A stretch of 56,980 bases of DNA. Origin: Bacteroidales bacterium (lineage in GTDB: Bacteria; Bacteroidota; Bacteroidia; Bacteroidales; JAQUTK01). Both the position numbers and the translations under genes were made by a program. Numbering within the stretch: the stretch's first letter is position 1; each line of letters begins with the position of its first letter. The notes beneath the pieces were generated by a model. The model saw nothing but the letters and a program-made list of their open reading frames with translations. It was not told the DNA's origin and made no database searches. Positions 33,649 to 45,121 of the stretch are shown here, piece by piece. The stretch covers positions 1 through 56,980 of the forward strand of contig JAQUTK010000024.1 of NCBI GenBank assembly GCA_028709785.1, written 5' to 3'.

Positions 33649-34830
33649 TTACAGTGAGATCGTTAGTTTGTTGGTTGCTCGTAATGTTTTTGCGCGGGCT
33701 GCGTCGGTTGACTCGGCGCGGGCAAGCACCACTGCCATACGACGGTGACCGGATACTTCGGGCTTACCGAAGAGCCGGATCTGAGTATTGGGTTCCAGTA
33801 GGGCTTCATCTACATTGCCAAACGCTACCTTGGTGCTGTTGCCTTCTACTACTATGGCACGCGACGCGGAAGGACCATGGAATGCAATGTTCGGGATCGG
33901 TAATCCAAGTACCGCACGGGCATGCAGTGCAAACTGAGAAAGGTCTTGCGAGATCATCGTTACCATACCGGTATCGTGCGGACGGGGAGATACTTCACTG
34001 AAAATCACCTCATCACCTTTGATAAAGAGTTCGACGCCAAAGATACCCCGGCCTCCCAGTGCATCGGTTACTTTCTGAGCAATCTCCTGCGCTTTTTGCA
34101 ACGCTGCCGGCGCCATTGCCTGTGGTTGCCATGACTCGCGGTAGTCGCCATCAATCTGGATATGTCCGACTGGTTCAAGAAAGGAGGTGCCCAGACTGTG
34201 ACGCACGGTTAGCAAGGTGATCTCATAATCAAAATCAACGAATCCTTCAACGATTACTTTTCCTCCGCCGGCACGACCGCCATGCTGCGCTTCCTGCCAC
34301 GCCTGAGCGATCTGCTCCGGTTTGCGGATCGTGGATTGTCCGTGTCCCGACGAACTCATGATAGGTTTCACTACACAGGGGATACCTATTTCCTGGATTG
34401 CGGCCTTAAATTCTTCTTCGGTAGCTGCAAAACGATAGTTGGATGTTTGGATGCCCAACTCTTCGGCGGCCAGTCTGCGAATCCCTTCACGATTCATCGT
34501 GAGCGATACCGCTTTGGCAGTCGGGATGACATGATACCCCTCTTTTTCCAGTTCAACAAGCGTTGCCGTTGCAATTGCCTCTATCTCCGGTACAATATAA
34601 TCGGGTTTTTCCTTTTCGATGATTTCACGCAGTTGTTTGCCATCCAGCATCGGGAGCACATAGGAACGGTCTGCCACTTGCATGGCGGGCGCATTCGGAT
34701 ACTTATCCAATGCGATTACTTCCACGCCATAGCGCTGAAGCTCGATTGTAAATTCCTTGCCTAACTCTCCTGAACCGCAAAGCACAACTTTCTTAGCGGT
34801 AGGTGAAAACGGAGTCCCTATTGTTACCAT
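33649..34830 (-). CDS. purT: formate-dependent phosphoribosylglycinamide formyltransferase PurT
   Basis: Makes formyl-GAR from GAR, formate and ATP in purine synthesis (cytosolic). An ATP-grasp enzyme: N-terminal '[21 protein letters not shown]' with GAR-binding 'PEIEAIAT', central '[15 protein letters not shown]' nucleotide loop, '[10 protein letters not shown]' and '[29 protein letters not shown]' metal site, and 'LGLPIP' near the end. 393 residues from MVTIGTPF, the normal length; an upstream in-frame extension has no homology. Stands alone between two terminators. Confidence 0.96.
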   Translation of the reverse strand: MVTIGTPFSPTAKKVVLCGSGELGKEFTIELQRYGVEVIALDKYPNAPAMQVADRSYVLPMLDGKQLREIIEKEKPDYIVPEIEAIATATLVELEKEGYHVIPTAKAVSLTMNREGIRRLAAEELGIQTSNYRFAATEEEFKAAIQEIGIPCVVKPIMSSSGHGQSTIRKPEQIAQAWQEAQHGGRAGGGKVIVEGFVDFDYEITLLTVRHSLGTSFLEPVGHIQIDGDYRESWQPQAMAPAALQKAQEIAQKVTDALGGRGIFGVELFIKGDEVIFSEVSPRPHDTGMVTMISQDLSQFALHARAVLGLPIPNIAFHGPSASRAIVVEGNSTKVAFGNVDEALLEPNTQIRLFGKPEVSGHRRMAVVLARAESTDAARAKTLRATNKLTISL

Positions 34831-34864
34831 TTTTGTTCGGTTTTTATCTGTTTGTTTCGGACTG

Positions 34865-34872
34865 CAAATATA
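34865..34872 (-). promoter_or_regulatory. -7 element of purT
   Basis: TATATTTG on the minus strand followed by CAG matches TAnnTTTG, 35 bases before the ATG. A TTTG lies 24 bases further up inside the terminator of the ATPase operon. Confidence 0.45.
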
Positions 34873-34897
34873 CGGAGAATGAGGGGAAATGAAAAGC

Positions 34898-34930
34898 AAA
34901 GGCGGAACTTTTCAAGAAAGTCCCGCCTTT
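34898..34930 (-). terminator. intrinsic terminator of the V-type ATPase operon
   Basis: aaaggcgg-a-acttt pairs with aaagt-c-ccgccttt around a short loop (13 pairs with one mismatch); on the minus strand it is followed by gcttttcattt. It lies 40 bases past the last ATPase gene. Confidence 0.8.
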
Positions 34931-34969
34931 GTATGTGTGTGATCGTATCTTAACGCAGAGTTAGTGTGA

Positions 34970-37328
<2,359 letters not shown>

Positions 37329-37332
<4 letters not shown>

Positions 37333-37937
37333 ACTTCTTCCTCCTCAGTTTGTTGTTGTTCCAGATGAGATCGCATGATCTTTTGAGAAGACTTGGAGAG
37401 GTTCTCTTCATCTTCCATAAAACGTTTAATCTTCAAGATTGCATCCTGGTAACCGGGTATTTGGACCTTTTCAAACAAATTGACCTTCTGTGTCGTTTTC
37501 TTTCGGGCATGTTCCAATAGTTCCATCTTCATGATGCTGAACTCCCGAGTGATACCGGTTTCAGCAAGTTCCTGAAGCAGAAAGATGCCGTCTGTGTACC
37601 ATTTCGGAGAATTGAAAAGACTGAATGGATGAATATCAAAAGTAATATCCTTCAGTATAGGAACCCGTACGCCTGCTATCTTCTTTACATCCAGATCCAC
37701 ATCTTTGACAGAGATCAGCGTTGGGTCAAACTCGTTCCACAGGGCTGCCATAGTGTCGTAATCTTTGATTTGTTCTTCCAGATACACTTCCAGTTTCCGA
37801 ACTTCTTCTTTTGAATGTTTGACTTCCATACGCAGAGCACTCTCCTTGTTTTTGATAGTGGGAAGAGCTCGCACACGGACCTTCAGCTGTTTCTCCAGAT
37901 TCTGAAGCGATGTTTTGTTATATTGGAATTTGATCAT
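37329..37937 (-). CDS. ntpD: V-type ATP synthase subunit D (central stalk)
   Basis: Central shaft, a long antiparallel coiled coil. 'MIKFQYNKTSLQNLEKQLKVRVRALPTIKNKESALRMEV' is the conserved N-terminal helix and the C-terminal helix follows with 'RKKTTQKVNLFEKVQIPG'. Rotation of this subunit links the A3B3 head with the K ring. 202 residues as usual. Twelve bases after ntpB. Confidence 0.93.
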
Positions 37938-37949
37938 AGTAAGTGCAAA

Positions 37950-39269
37950 TTATTCTTTCCAGTACTTCTCAACCAATGAATTTTTGATATTCACCTCTTC
38001 CGGACGGAAGTGAGTGGAGAGTAGGTCCCAGGTTTTATCAAGCATTTCTGTCGTATCGATGTTTACATCAATAGCGAGTATCTGCCGTGAATAGTCTTTT
38101 GCAAAAGCTAGTGTACGTTCGTCGTAGTGGGTCAGGTCGAATCCATTTTCCTGTTTGGTCTTCGCATTGGCAGCATCTGCATAGAGTCGTACGGCTGCAT
38201 TCATCACTTGAGGATGGTCTTCACGTGTCTTCTTGCCAATTACCAGCTGTTTCAGACGGGAAAGTGAACGGAACGGGTCGATGACCACTTTACCTACATC
38301 GCTGTCGCGGCGCAGATAGAGCTGTCCTTCGGTAATGTAACCCGTATTGTCGGGTACCGCATGGGTGATATCGCCACCCGAAAGGGTAGTCACGGCAATG
38401 ATGGTGATTGAACCACCTGTCGGAAACTGTACAGCCTTTTCATAGATCTTGGCAAGGTCAGAATACAAGGAACCTGGCATAGAGTCTTTTGATGGAATCT
38501 GATCCATACGGTTGGACACGATGGAAAGAGCGTCGGCATATGACGACATATCCGTCAGCAAGACCAGCACTTTCTCATTCTTCTCGACTGCAAAATACTC
38601 TGCGGCAGTCAGTGCCATATCGGGAATCAGCAATCGTTCCACCGGAGGATTCTCGGCTGTATTGACAAAACTGACAATACGGTCAAGTGCTCCCGCGTTG
38701 CTGAATACATTTTTGAAATAGAGATAATCATCGTTTGCCAGACCCATACCTCCAAGAATAATCTTGTCTGTCTTTGCCCGTAAAGCTACGTTTGCCATCA
38801 CCACATTATAGGGTTGATCCGGGTCAGCGAAGAAAGGAATCTTCTGTCCGGATACCAGTGTGTTGTTCAGGTCAATACCTGCGATACCGGTTGCAATCAG
38901 TTCGGAAGGTTGTTCCCTTCGTACCGGGTTGACCGACGGTCCACCGATCTCTACCTCTTTTCCTTCAGGCACAGGACCCCCATCAATTGGTTCGCCGAAT
39001 GCGTTGAAGAAACGTCCCGCCAGCTGCCCACTTACTTTCAGTGTAGGAGCTTTGCCGAGAAAAACCACTTCTGCATTGGTAGGAATACCTTCTGTGCCAC
39101 TAAAGACCTGAAGGGTAATATCCTCTCCGATGATCTTTACCACTTGAGCCAGTTTGCCGTTTACCGTAGCCAGTTCATCATAACCGACCCCTTTGGCTTT
39201 CAGCGAACAGGTCGCCTTGGTTATTTTGGTAATCTGTGTATATATCTTTTGAAATGCTTTTGTTGCCAT
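37950..39269 (-). CDS. ntpB: V-type ATP synthase subunit B (regulatory)
   Basis: Non-catalytic nucleotide-binding-like subunit alternating with A in the head. Shows 'RFFNAFGEPIDGGP', 'NPVRREQPSELIATGIAGIDLNNTL' and 'GQKIPFFADPDQPYN' (the degenerate P-loop region), plus 'VLLTDMSSYADALS' and 'QIPSKDSMPGSLYSDLA' common to the family. 439 residues; no catalytic Walker Lys. Followed closely by ntpD. Confidence 0.96.
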   Translation of the reverse strand: MATKAFQKIYTQITKITKATCSLKAKGVGYDELATVNGKLAQVVKIIGEDITLQVFSGTEGIPTNAEVVFLGKAPTLKVSGQLAGRFFNAFGEPIDGGPVPEGKEVEIGGPSVNPVRREQPSELIATGIAGIDLNNTLVSGQKIPFFADPDQPYNVVMANVALRAKTDKIILGGMGLANDDYLYFKNVFSNAGALDRIVSFVNTAENPPVERLLIPDMALTAAEYFAVEKNEKVLVLLTDMSSYADALSIVSNRMDQIPSKDSMPGSLYSDLAKIYEKAVQFPTGGSITIIAVTTLSGGDITHAVPDNTGYITEGQLYLRRDSDVGKVVIDPFRSLSRLKQLVIGKKTREDHPQVMNAAVRLYADAANAKTKQENGFDLTHYDERTLAFAKDYSRQILAIDVNIDTTEMLDKTWDLLSTHFRPEEVNIKNSLVEKYWKE

Positions 39270-39289
39270 TGTACTGCAATTAATAGGTG

Positions 39290-41047
39290 TTATGCGATCT
39301 TTCTTTCTTTCACAAGCATATCTAACTGTTTGTCGTAGCTGTGATATTCTTCAGACTGATATACCGAATAATTCATCTGTTTCATGATGTTGATCATCTT
39401 CTTGAAGTAGTCCATCACTTCATTGAAGTTTGCAAATTTAAATTCTGTGCGGCAGAGCGCAATGACGCGATCCAGTATATCTTTCTGACGATCAACAGGG
39501 GTTACCGAATCAATATCATCAAAAGCATCCTGCTGTAGCATTACAAAGTCAATCAGTTCGGACTTCCAGAAGGTGATATGGTAATCCAGTGGCACACCAT
39601 CGTCACCCAGAATATTGATCTGTTCGGAGATCTCTTTTCCCCGTTGCATACGTGTCTTTAATTCATCCACATTGTCAATCCAGTCCGCTGAAATTCGTTT
39701 GGAGATGTATTCCACAAATTCAGGATACTCGAGATACTTTGAATAGGAGTCGATCGGATTGACTGCAGGATAACGTTTCTTGTCCGCACGTTCCTGTTCG
39801 AGTGCATAGAAGCAACGAGCTACCTTTTTGGTGTTTTCTGTTACCGGCTCCTTCAGGTTGCCACCTGCAGGTGATACGGTACCTATAAAGGTTATAGATC
39901 CTGTGTTGTTATTATTCAGAATGACATAACCGGCACGTCCATAGAAGTTGGAGATGATGGCGGACAAGTCCATCGGGAAGGCATCCGGTCCCGGAAGCTC
40001 TTCCAGACGGTTGGACTGTTCGCGCAAGGCTTGCGCCCAGCGGGAAGTCGAGTCTGCCATCAGCAGCACCTTCAGACCCATCGAACGGTAATACTCAGCA
40101 ATAGTCATGGCTGTATAGACAGAAGCCTCGCGAGCCGCAACCGGCATATTGGAGGTATTGGCAATAATAATGGTACGTTCCATCAGTTTGCGGCCCGTAT
40201 GTGAATCCACCAGATGTGGAAACTCAGTAAAGATCTCTACTACCTCATTGGCACGCTCACCACAAGCAGCCATAATTACAATATCAGCTTCCGCCTGTTT
40301 TGAAATAGCATGTTGCAGCACTGTCTTACCAGTACCGAAAGCTCCCGGAATAAATCCGGTACCTCCTTCAACAATCGGGTTGGCTGTATCAATGACGCGC
40401 ACACCAGTTTCTAGCAGTTTGAAAGGTCTGGGTTTATCTTTGTAAGCCATCACAGCCTTTTTTACCGGCCAGTATTGCACCATAGTTAAAGGTATATCAT
40501 TGTTTTCTTCATCTGTAACTACAGCAATTGTTTCATTGATCGTATATTTTCCGGCACCAATGATACTTTTGATGGTATATTTTCCGGTCATCTTAAAGGG
40601 GATCATGATCTTATGAGGTTGGAAGTTTTCGTCCACCTCACCCAGCCAGTCGCCTGCTGTCATGATATCACCTGCTTGGGCGATAGGCTTAAAATCCCAA
40701 AGTTTCTCCTTATCCAGCGGAAAGGTATATTCTCCTCTTTTCAGAAAGACACCTTCCATCTTGTCCAGGTCGTTTTGTAGTCCGTCCAGGTTACGTGATA
40801 AGAGTCCGGGTCCAAGTGCCACTTCGAGCATGTGTTCTGCAAACTCCACATCGGCACCTACTTTCAGTCCACGGGTACTTTCAAATACCTGTACATAGAC
40901 ATCTTTCCCGATGATCTTTATTACCTCGGCCATTAACCGGGTATCACCATCAGAAATATAACAGATCTCATTTTGGGAGACAGGATCAGTAACTCCGACA
41001 ATGACCAGATTAGCTATAATTCCTTTAACAGTTCCTTTCGTTGCCAT
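39290..41047 (-). CDS. ntpA: V-type ATP synthase subunit A (catalytic)
   Basis: Hydrolyses or makes ATP. Walker A GAFGTGKT at 235-242 (K241), 'ACGERANEV' with the conserved Glu-Arg, and Walker B-type 'VLLMADSTSRWAQALRE'. The non-homologous bulge domain typical of A subunits is present between the N-terminal barrel and the P-loop (about 115-190). 585 residues is normal. Codes the head together with ntpB, 20 bases upstream of it. Confidence 0.97.
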   Translation of the reverse strand: MATKGTVKGIIANLVIVGVTDPVSQNEICYISDGDTRLMAEVIKIIGKDVYVQVFESTRGLKVGADVEFAEHMLEVALGPGLLSRNLDGLQNDLDKMEGVFLKRGEYTFPLDKEKLWDFKPIAQAGDIMTAGDWLGEVDENFQPHKIMIPFKMTGKYTIKSIIGAGKYTINETIAVVTDEENNDIPLTMVQYWPVKKAVMAYKDKPRPFKLLETGVRVIDTANPIVEGGTGFIPGAFGTGKTVLQHAISKQAEADIVIMAACGERANEVVEIFTEFPHLVDSHTGRKLMERTIIIANTSNMPVAAREASVYTAMTIAEYYRSMGLKVLLMADSTSRWAQALREQSNRLEELPGPDAFPMDLSAIISNFYGRAGYVILNNNNTGSITFIGTVSPAGGNLKEPVTENTKKVARCFYALEQERADKKRYPAVNPIDSYSKYLEYPEFVEYISKRISADWIDNVDELKTRMQRGKEISEQINILGDDGVPLDYHITFWKSELIDFVMLQQDAFDDIDSVTPVDRQKDILDRVIALCRTEFKFANFNEVMDYFKKMINIMKQMNYSVYQSEEYHSYDKQLDMLVKERKIA

Positions 41048-41068
41048 TTATATTGTATAATTATGTTT

Positions 41069-41908
41069 TTAAAAGTTCTCAGGAAGCTTTACTTCCTTCT
41101 TAAGTTTGTCGATGATAGACCGGAAGATTCTTTCTCCCTCTTCCGGATTCAGACTGATCCATCGTTCAATCATATCCAGTTGGACGAGATAGGCAAATAT
41201 CCGCTCAATGGTGAAGTAATGGAAGAAAGTGTGCTCTTCCAACCATCGCCATCGCAATAGATCCAGTTTCTGCTCCTTGTTGTATAAATCCTTTTCGTCT
41301 GTTATACGGAGTATAGCTTCCAGATAATCTAACTGACCTGTTAATCCCAGATCTCGTTGTGCTGATTGCCGTATGGTCTCTGATACTTCAGAGTTTCCAA
41401 GAATTGCTGATTGAGCGTCACGGTTCAGTTTGCGGCAAGCAATGGCAGAAAGAATGTTATTCACATTCAAGTTCATCTCAAACCATTCTGCAATAAAAGT
41501 ATTTGATGCTTTTGCCGCATATTCGTAATAGAGTGATGCCAGCTGATCTTCCAATGACAACATTTCATTCAGAGATCTCTCTTCGAGAATAGCGGCAACG
41601 AAAGTGAAGAAATAGGAGGGAAAGCGTTTATCCACAGGAGTCTCTGTCTCCTTAACCAGTGCAATCAGTTCGGCTAGTTCATCAGCAGTATATTTGCCTC
41701 TTGTATCCAGCAAAGCTTCCGGATTTCTTAGCAGACGCAACAAGTTGGTATTATCATAATACAGGAAAAAAAGATCTATCAGATCTCTATCTTCCTTTGA
41801 TAACGCCTCGTCCAATTCCAGCTTGAAATTACTGACTGTGTAACTGACCTTTTTATCTTCCAGACTAATCTCCGGCAAACCGGCAATCAGGCAATAATAT
41901 GTGCCCAT
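41069..41908 (-). CDS. DUF2764 protein of the V-type ATPase operon (probable subunit C counterpart)
   Basis: 279 residues, helical, starting 'MGTYYCLIAGLPEISLED'. DUF2764 genes lie at this place, between E and A, in Bacteroidetes V-type ATPase operons, where other bacteria have the C (d-type) subunit. The 'YYxLIAGLP' opening and repeated helix patterns (LLRLLRNPEALLD, LLRWRWLEEHTFFHYFT) agree with a helical funnel protein like NtpC, which links the shaft to the K ring. No direct similarity to NtpC is visible by eye, so this is inference from place and size. Confidence 0.85.
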   Translation of the reverse strand: MGTYYCLIAGLPEISLEDKKVSYTVSNFKLELDEALSKEDRDLIDLFFLYYDNTNLLRLLRNPEALLDTRGKYTADELAELIALVKETETPVDKRFPSYFFTFVAAILEERSLNEMLSLEDQLASLYYEYAAKASNTFIAEWFEMNLNVNNILSAIACRKLNRDAQSAILGNSEVSETIRQSAQRDLGLTGQLDYLEAILRITDEKDLYNKEQKLDLLRWRWLEEHTFFHYFTIERIFAYLVQLDMIERWISLNPEEGERIFRSIIDKLKKEVKLPENF

Positions 41909-41917
41909 AGTTCCTGG

Positions 41918-42508
41918 TTAAAAGAGCATTTCAACTAATTGCGGACGAAGGAACTCTTTAAAATAGTTCACGAATTCTTCTTCTCCGAAACTTACCTTGT
42001 AAGAACCATCGGCAGGAGTTAATACGAACGATGTCTTTATGCCATTGATTTGCTCGATTTTTATTCCTTTATCAAGAAGCCCTTTGGCATTTGCTTCTGC
42101 ATACTTACGGAGAGCTTCAGCATCCTTTACCTGAATCGTAAATTCTTCCCTGCCTGCAAATCCCTCCATCAACTGAAGAATCAGTTTTTGTATGAACTCC
42201 TTATCTGCGAAAGCGGCTTTTACTGAGGAAGAGACAATTCCGCCTGTGATGATATTGGTGATTTCGCTTTTGAGTGCGTCCACACTCTGGCGGGCGAAAA
42301 GCTTCAGCTCAGCTTCAGTATTATTCTTTAGCTCCTGTGCGTTTTTCTTTGCGTCAGAAAGGATCTGATCAGACTGCTTGTTTGCTTCGGCAAGCATCTT
42401 CTTTTCTGTTTCCTTCGCTTGGTTTATTATGCGTTGAGCTTCCTCTTTTCCTTTTTCTACTCCTTCGTTGTAGATTTTTTCAGTAAGCTTCTGAATTTTG
42501 TTATCCAT
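41918..42508 (-). CDS. ntpE: V-type ATP synthase subunit E (peripheral stalk)
   Basis: 196 residues. N-terminal long helix rich in Glu/Lys/Ala ('NEGVEKGKEEAQRIINQAKET', 'MLAEANKQSDQILSDAKKN') forming the peripheral stalk coiled coil, then a C-terminal globular domain ('SFGEEEFVNYFKEFLRPQLVEMLF'). First gene of the operon; its usual partner, subunit G/H, is not visible here. A -7 element lies 82 bases upstream. Confidence 0.9.
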   Translation of the reverse strand: MDNKIQKLTEKIYNEGVEKGKEEAQRIINQAKETEKKMLAEANKQSDQILSDAKKNAQELKNNTEAELKLFARQSVDALKSEITNIITGGIVSSSVKAAFADKEFIQKLILQLMEGFAGREEFTIQVKDAEALRKYAEANAKGLLDKGIKIEQINGIKTSFVLTPADGSYKVSFGEEEFVNYFKEFLRPQLVEMLF

Positions 42509-42589
42509 ATTCCGATATCGTATTTATGATTTTATCTAAAGTCTTATTTAGTCATTAAGCAGATATTTCGCATTTTGATTAATTGCAGT

Positions 42590-42597
42590 CAAATGTA
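42590..42597 (-). promoter_or_regulatory. -7 element of the V-type ATPase operon
   Basis: TACATTTG on the minus strand followed by ACTGC matches TAnnTTTG. No matching TTTG 19-21 bases upstream; a stem-loop (42616-42643) occupies that place. Confidence 0.45.
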
Positions 42598-42615
42598 GTT
42601 AATTCATTCAGAGGT

Positions 42616-42643
42616 GCATAGAAAAGAGCATCCTTTTCTATGC
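42616..42643 (-). terminator. stem-loop between the nfeD-like gene and the ATPase operon
   Basis: gcatagaaaag (42616-42626) and cttttctatgc (42633-42643) form an 11-bp perfect stem with a 6-base loop. It sits 43 bases past the nfeD-like stop and just upstream of the ATPase -7 element, so it probably separates the two units. There is no long U-run. Confidence 0.55.
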
Positions 42644-42685
42644 TAAACTTTCAAAATAAATGCCAAAGAGCTTAATGAGTCTGAA

Positions 42686-44074
42686 TTATTCTGTTTTTTG
42701 TACGTAAATCTGTCCGGACTCATAGCGGATCACCCTGACAGGGGTATCTTTATCGATATATCCAACGATTGAAATCGCATCGTAGGAAACATTGTCAATA
42801 GTCACTTTGCCGGAGGGACGAAGCATCGTTTTAGCTATTCCTTCCTTGCCAATCAGTGAAAATTCTTTTTGCCCTACCGACAGGTATCCTTCAGAGATTT
42901 CCTGGGTCTTATCCAGTGCAAGAAACCGAAAGACACCATGGCCAATCTTGTGAGTCAGGTAAATCATCAGGATAAATCCGGCAAAGAGTCCGACGACCAC
43001 AGTAAGTACCGAACGGTTGAGATCAGCTGTGTTTACCTTGTCAAAGTTAAACAAGTCGTTGTCCAACAGACTAAGAATCAATCCGGCCGTGACGCAGGCA
43101 ATACCCGAAACTCCCGCAATGCCAAAGCCTGGAATCACAAAGATCTCTATCGCCAGGAGTATCAATCCGATCACAAAGAGGATGATTTCCCAATAGGCAG
43201 CCAATCCGTCGAGATAAAGTGGAGCAAAGTACAGCATCGCCGCAAACAATGCCACGGCCGAAGGGAAACCGAGTCCCGGTGCCTGTAATTCGTAATAGAT
43301 ACCGGCAAGGATCAGCATGATCAGGATCGACTGGATCACCGAACTCATGAAAAAACCTTTGAGATCATCGATGACAGACGGTCTGTACTCTTTCAACACA
43401 TAGTTATCACTCTCCAATGCACTTTTCAATGCCTCTTCCACATTATCTGCGAGGCCTTCGCAGTAGCCATGTTTCTGAGCTTCCAGAGCCGTGAAGGTAA
43501 GTACTTTTCCTGAGTCGGAGATGCCCGGCACTACTACCCGCTGATCGACCATTGCCTCGGCAATCAGAGGATCTCTCTTCCATCGGATTGTTGTATCACC
43601 TGCGACAGTCACAGTGGTATCTTTACCTTGCGCTTCCGCTGTAGCTCGTATGGTGGCCCTCATGTACGATTGATATTTGTCCGGCATTGCTTTGCCATCT
43701 ACTCCGTTTACCACCGTTGCAGCACCAATATTAGCCCCGGGACGCATGTAGATCTTATCGCAGGCGATGGAGATCAACGCACCAGCCGAAGCCGCATTGT
43801 TGTCAATAAACACATATACCGGTATCTTGCTGTTGAGAATTTTTGTACGAATAGAGTCGGCATAGAGCACCTCTCCACCATACGTATTCATATGAATCAG
43901 TATCGCCGTGGCATTCAGCTCCGATGCCTCCCTGAAGCCTTCGTGTACATAGAGCCAGGTAAGCGCTCCGATTTCCTTTTTTACGTTGATTTTGTAAACT
44001 ACCTTTTCAGCAGCGACAGTTCCCATGCAAATCAGCACCAGGAGTAAGGTAAAAATGTTTCTCAGAGCATTCAT
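42686..44074 (-). CDS. NfeD-like membrane serine protease (ClpP-class, long form)
   Basis: 462 residues: signal peptide MNALRNIFTLLLVLICMGTVAA, a ClpP-class protease domain (about 25-225) with S97 in 'NNAASAGAL' and K133 in 'MPDKYQSYM' as the Ser-Lys dyad (the known dyad of PH1510 has the same spacing), then about five membrane helices (about 245-385) and a C-terminal OB-fold NfeD domain ('EGIAKTMLRPSGKVTIDN'). Acts in membrane protein quality control, often with a stomatin partner; no stomatin gene is next to it here. Confidence 0.92.
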   Translation of the reverse strand: MNALRNIFTLLLVLICMGTVAAEKVVYKINVKKEIGALTWLYVHEGFREASELNATAILIHMNTYGGEVLYADSIRTKILNSKIPVYVFIDNNAASAGALISIACDKIYMRPGANIGAATVVNGVDGKAMPDKYQSYMRATIRATAEAQGKDTTVTVAGDTTIRWKRDPLIAEAMVDQRVVVPGISDSGKVLTFTALEAQKHGYCEGLADNVEEALKSALESDNYVLKEYRPSVIDDLKGFFMSSVIQSILIMLILAGIYYELQAPGLGFPSAVALFAAMLYFAPLYLDGLAAYWEIILFVIGLILLAIEIFVIPGFGIAGVSGIACVTAGLILSLLDNDLFNFDKVNTADLNRSVLTVVVGLFAGFILMIYLTHKIGHGVFRFLALDKTQEISEGYLSVGQKEFSLIGKEGIAKTMLRPSGKVTIDNVSYDAISIVGYIDKDTPVRVIRYESGQIYVQKTE

Positions 44075-44095
44075 AAGCGTGAATATTAAGTGAAT

Positions 44096-45058
44096 TTAGT
44101 AAACATGGAGATGAAAATACCTGCGCATGAACTTGATATACAGATAACTGAGCAACAGGATAGATGCTGCCAGATAATAGTAATGAAACTCCGGTTGAAT
44201 CATGAAGAACCCCATCAATACGACTCCCTGTACCAGCATGTAAGCGAGTGAAACGAATACATGAGGTATTTTCAGCTCGTTTGCCATGATCTGATAGAGA
44301 TGCTTGCGGTGTGGCAATCCGATATTTTCACGCAACAGCACCCTGTGAATGATTGTCAGCACACTGTCCACACCATAGACCACCAACAGGATGATATAAC
44401 TCAGGTCGCCGGAAGCTATCAGCAGTTGGCCGATCAGAAAGAGCACGGAAAAGGCGATGCCTACTGATCCGACATCTCCGGCAAAGCATTTCGCTTTTTT
44501 GCGGAAGTTGAAGATGTTGAACACGAGTACGGCGGCAATCAGCATGCGTATCAGTGCGGGATCAGTAAATCCGACTTCACAACAATTGATATATCCCAGA
44601 GCAATCAGTACCACCAATGAATAACCACCGGTGATTCCGTTGATGCCGTCCATGAAATTATAGGCGTTGATGATACCTGTGCTGAGGATCAGAGCCAACA
44701 CCATTACCCAAAGAGGCATACTGAAAAGTCCCAGTTCGAAAAACATCAGAGCCATTGCTGAAAAGTGGAAAAGAAGGCGTATCCCCTGCGATATAGAGCG
44801 TACATCATCGGCAAAACTAATTAGTGTGATCAATGTAAGTCCCAGTATAAACCAGGGATATGCTCCGCCGTATGTGATAAAGTAAGCCAGCGCTCCAAAG
44901 TAAAAGATCACACCGCCACCCCGAAGAGTGATTCGTGTATGCGAGCTCCGCTGGTTGGGCTTGTCAATAATATTATAGTGATTGGCTACTCGGAAATAAA
45001 GTAGTTCGACGGCGATGAGTAAGGTGAAAACGATCAAGTCAAGAATGATTGGGTGCAT
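44096..45058 (-). CDS. MraY/WecA/WbpL-family undecaprenyl-phosphate sugar-1-phosphate transferase
   Basis: 320 residues with about ten membrane helices. 'NIIDKPNQRSSHTRITLRGGGVIFY' is the WbpL-type opening; then 'FADDVRSISQGIRLL', 'INAYNFMDGINGITGG' and 'CFAGDVGSVGIAF' carry the conserved Asp residues of the active site. Puts a UDP-sugar phosphate on undecaprenyl phosphate, the first step of O-antigen-like glycan, enterobacterial common antigen or capsule synthesis. The nearest relatives are WbpL/WbcO rather than MraY. No glycosyltransferase cluster is next to it. Confidence 0.9.
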   Translation of the reverse strand: MHPIILDLIVFTLLIAVELLYFRVANHYNIIDKPNQRSSHTRITLRGGGVIFYFGALAYFITYGGAYPWFILGLTLITLISFADDVRSISQGIRLLFHFSAMALMFFELGLFSMPLWVMVLALILSTGIINAYNFMDGINGITGGYSLVVLIALGYINCCEVGFTDPALIRMLIAAVLVFNIFNFRKKAKCFAGDVGSVGIAFSVLFLIGQLLIASGDLSYIILLVVYGVDSVLTIIHRVLLRENIGLPHRKHLYQIMANELKIPHVFVSLAYMLVQGVVLMGFFMIQPEFHYYYLAASILLLSYLYIKFMRRYFHLHVY

Positions 45059-45121
45059 GTGTCAGGATATAAAAGAATAATATGATCTGTTAATAATAGA
45101 CACAAAGATATGAATTTATTC

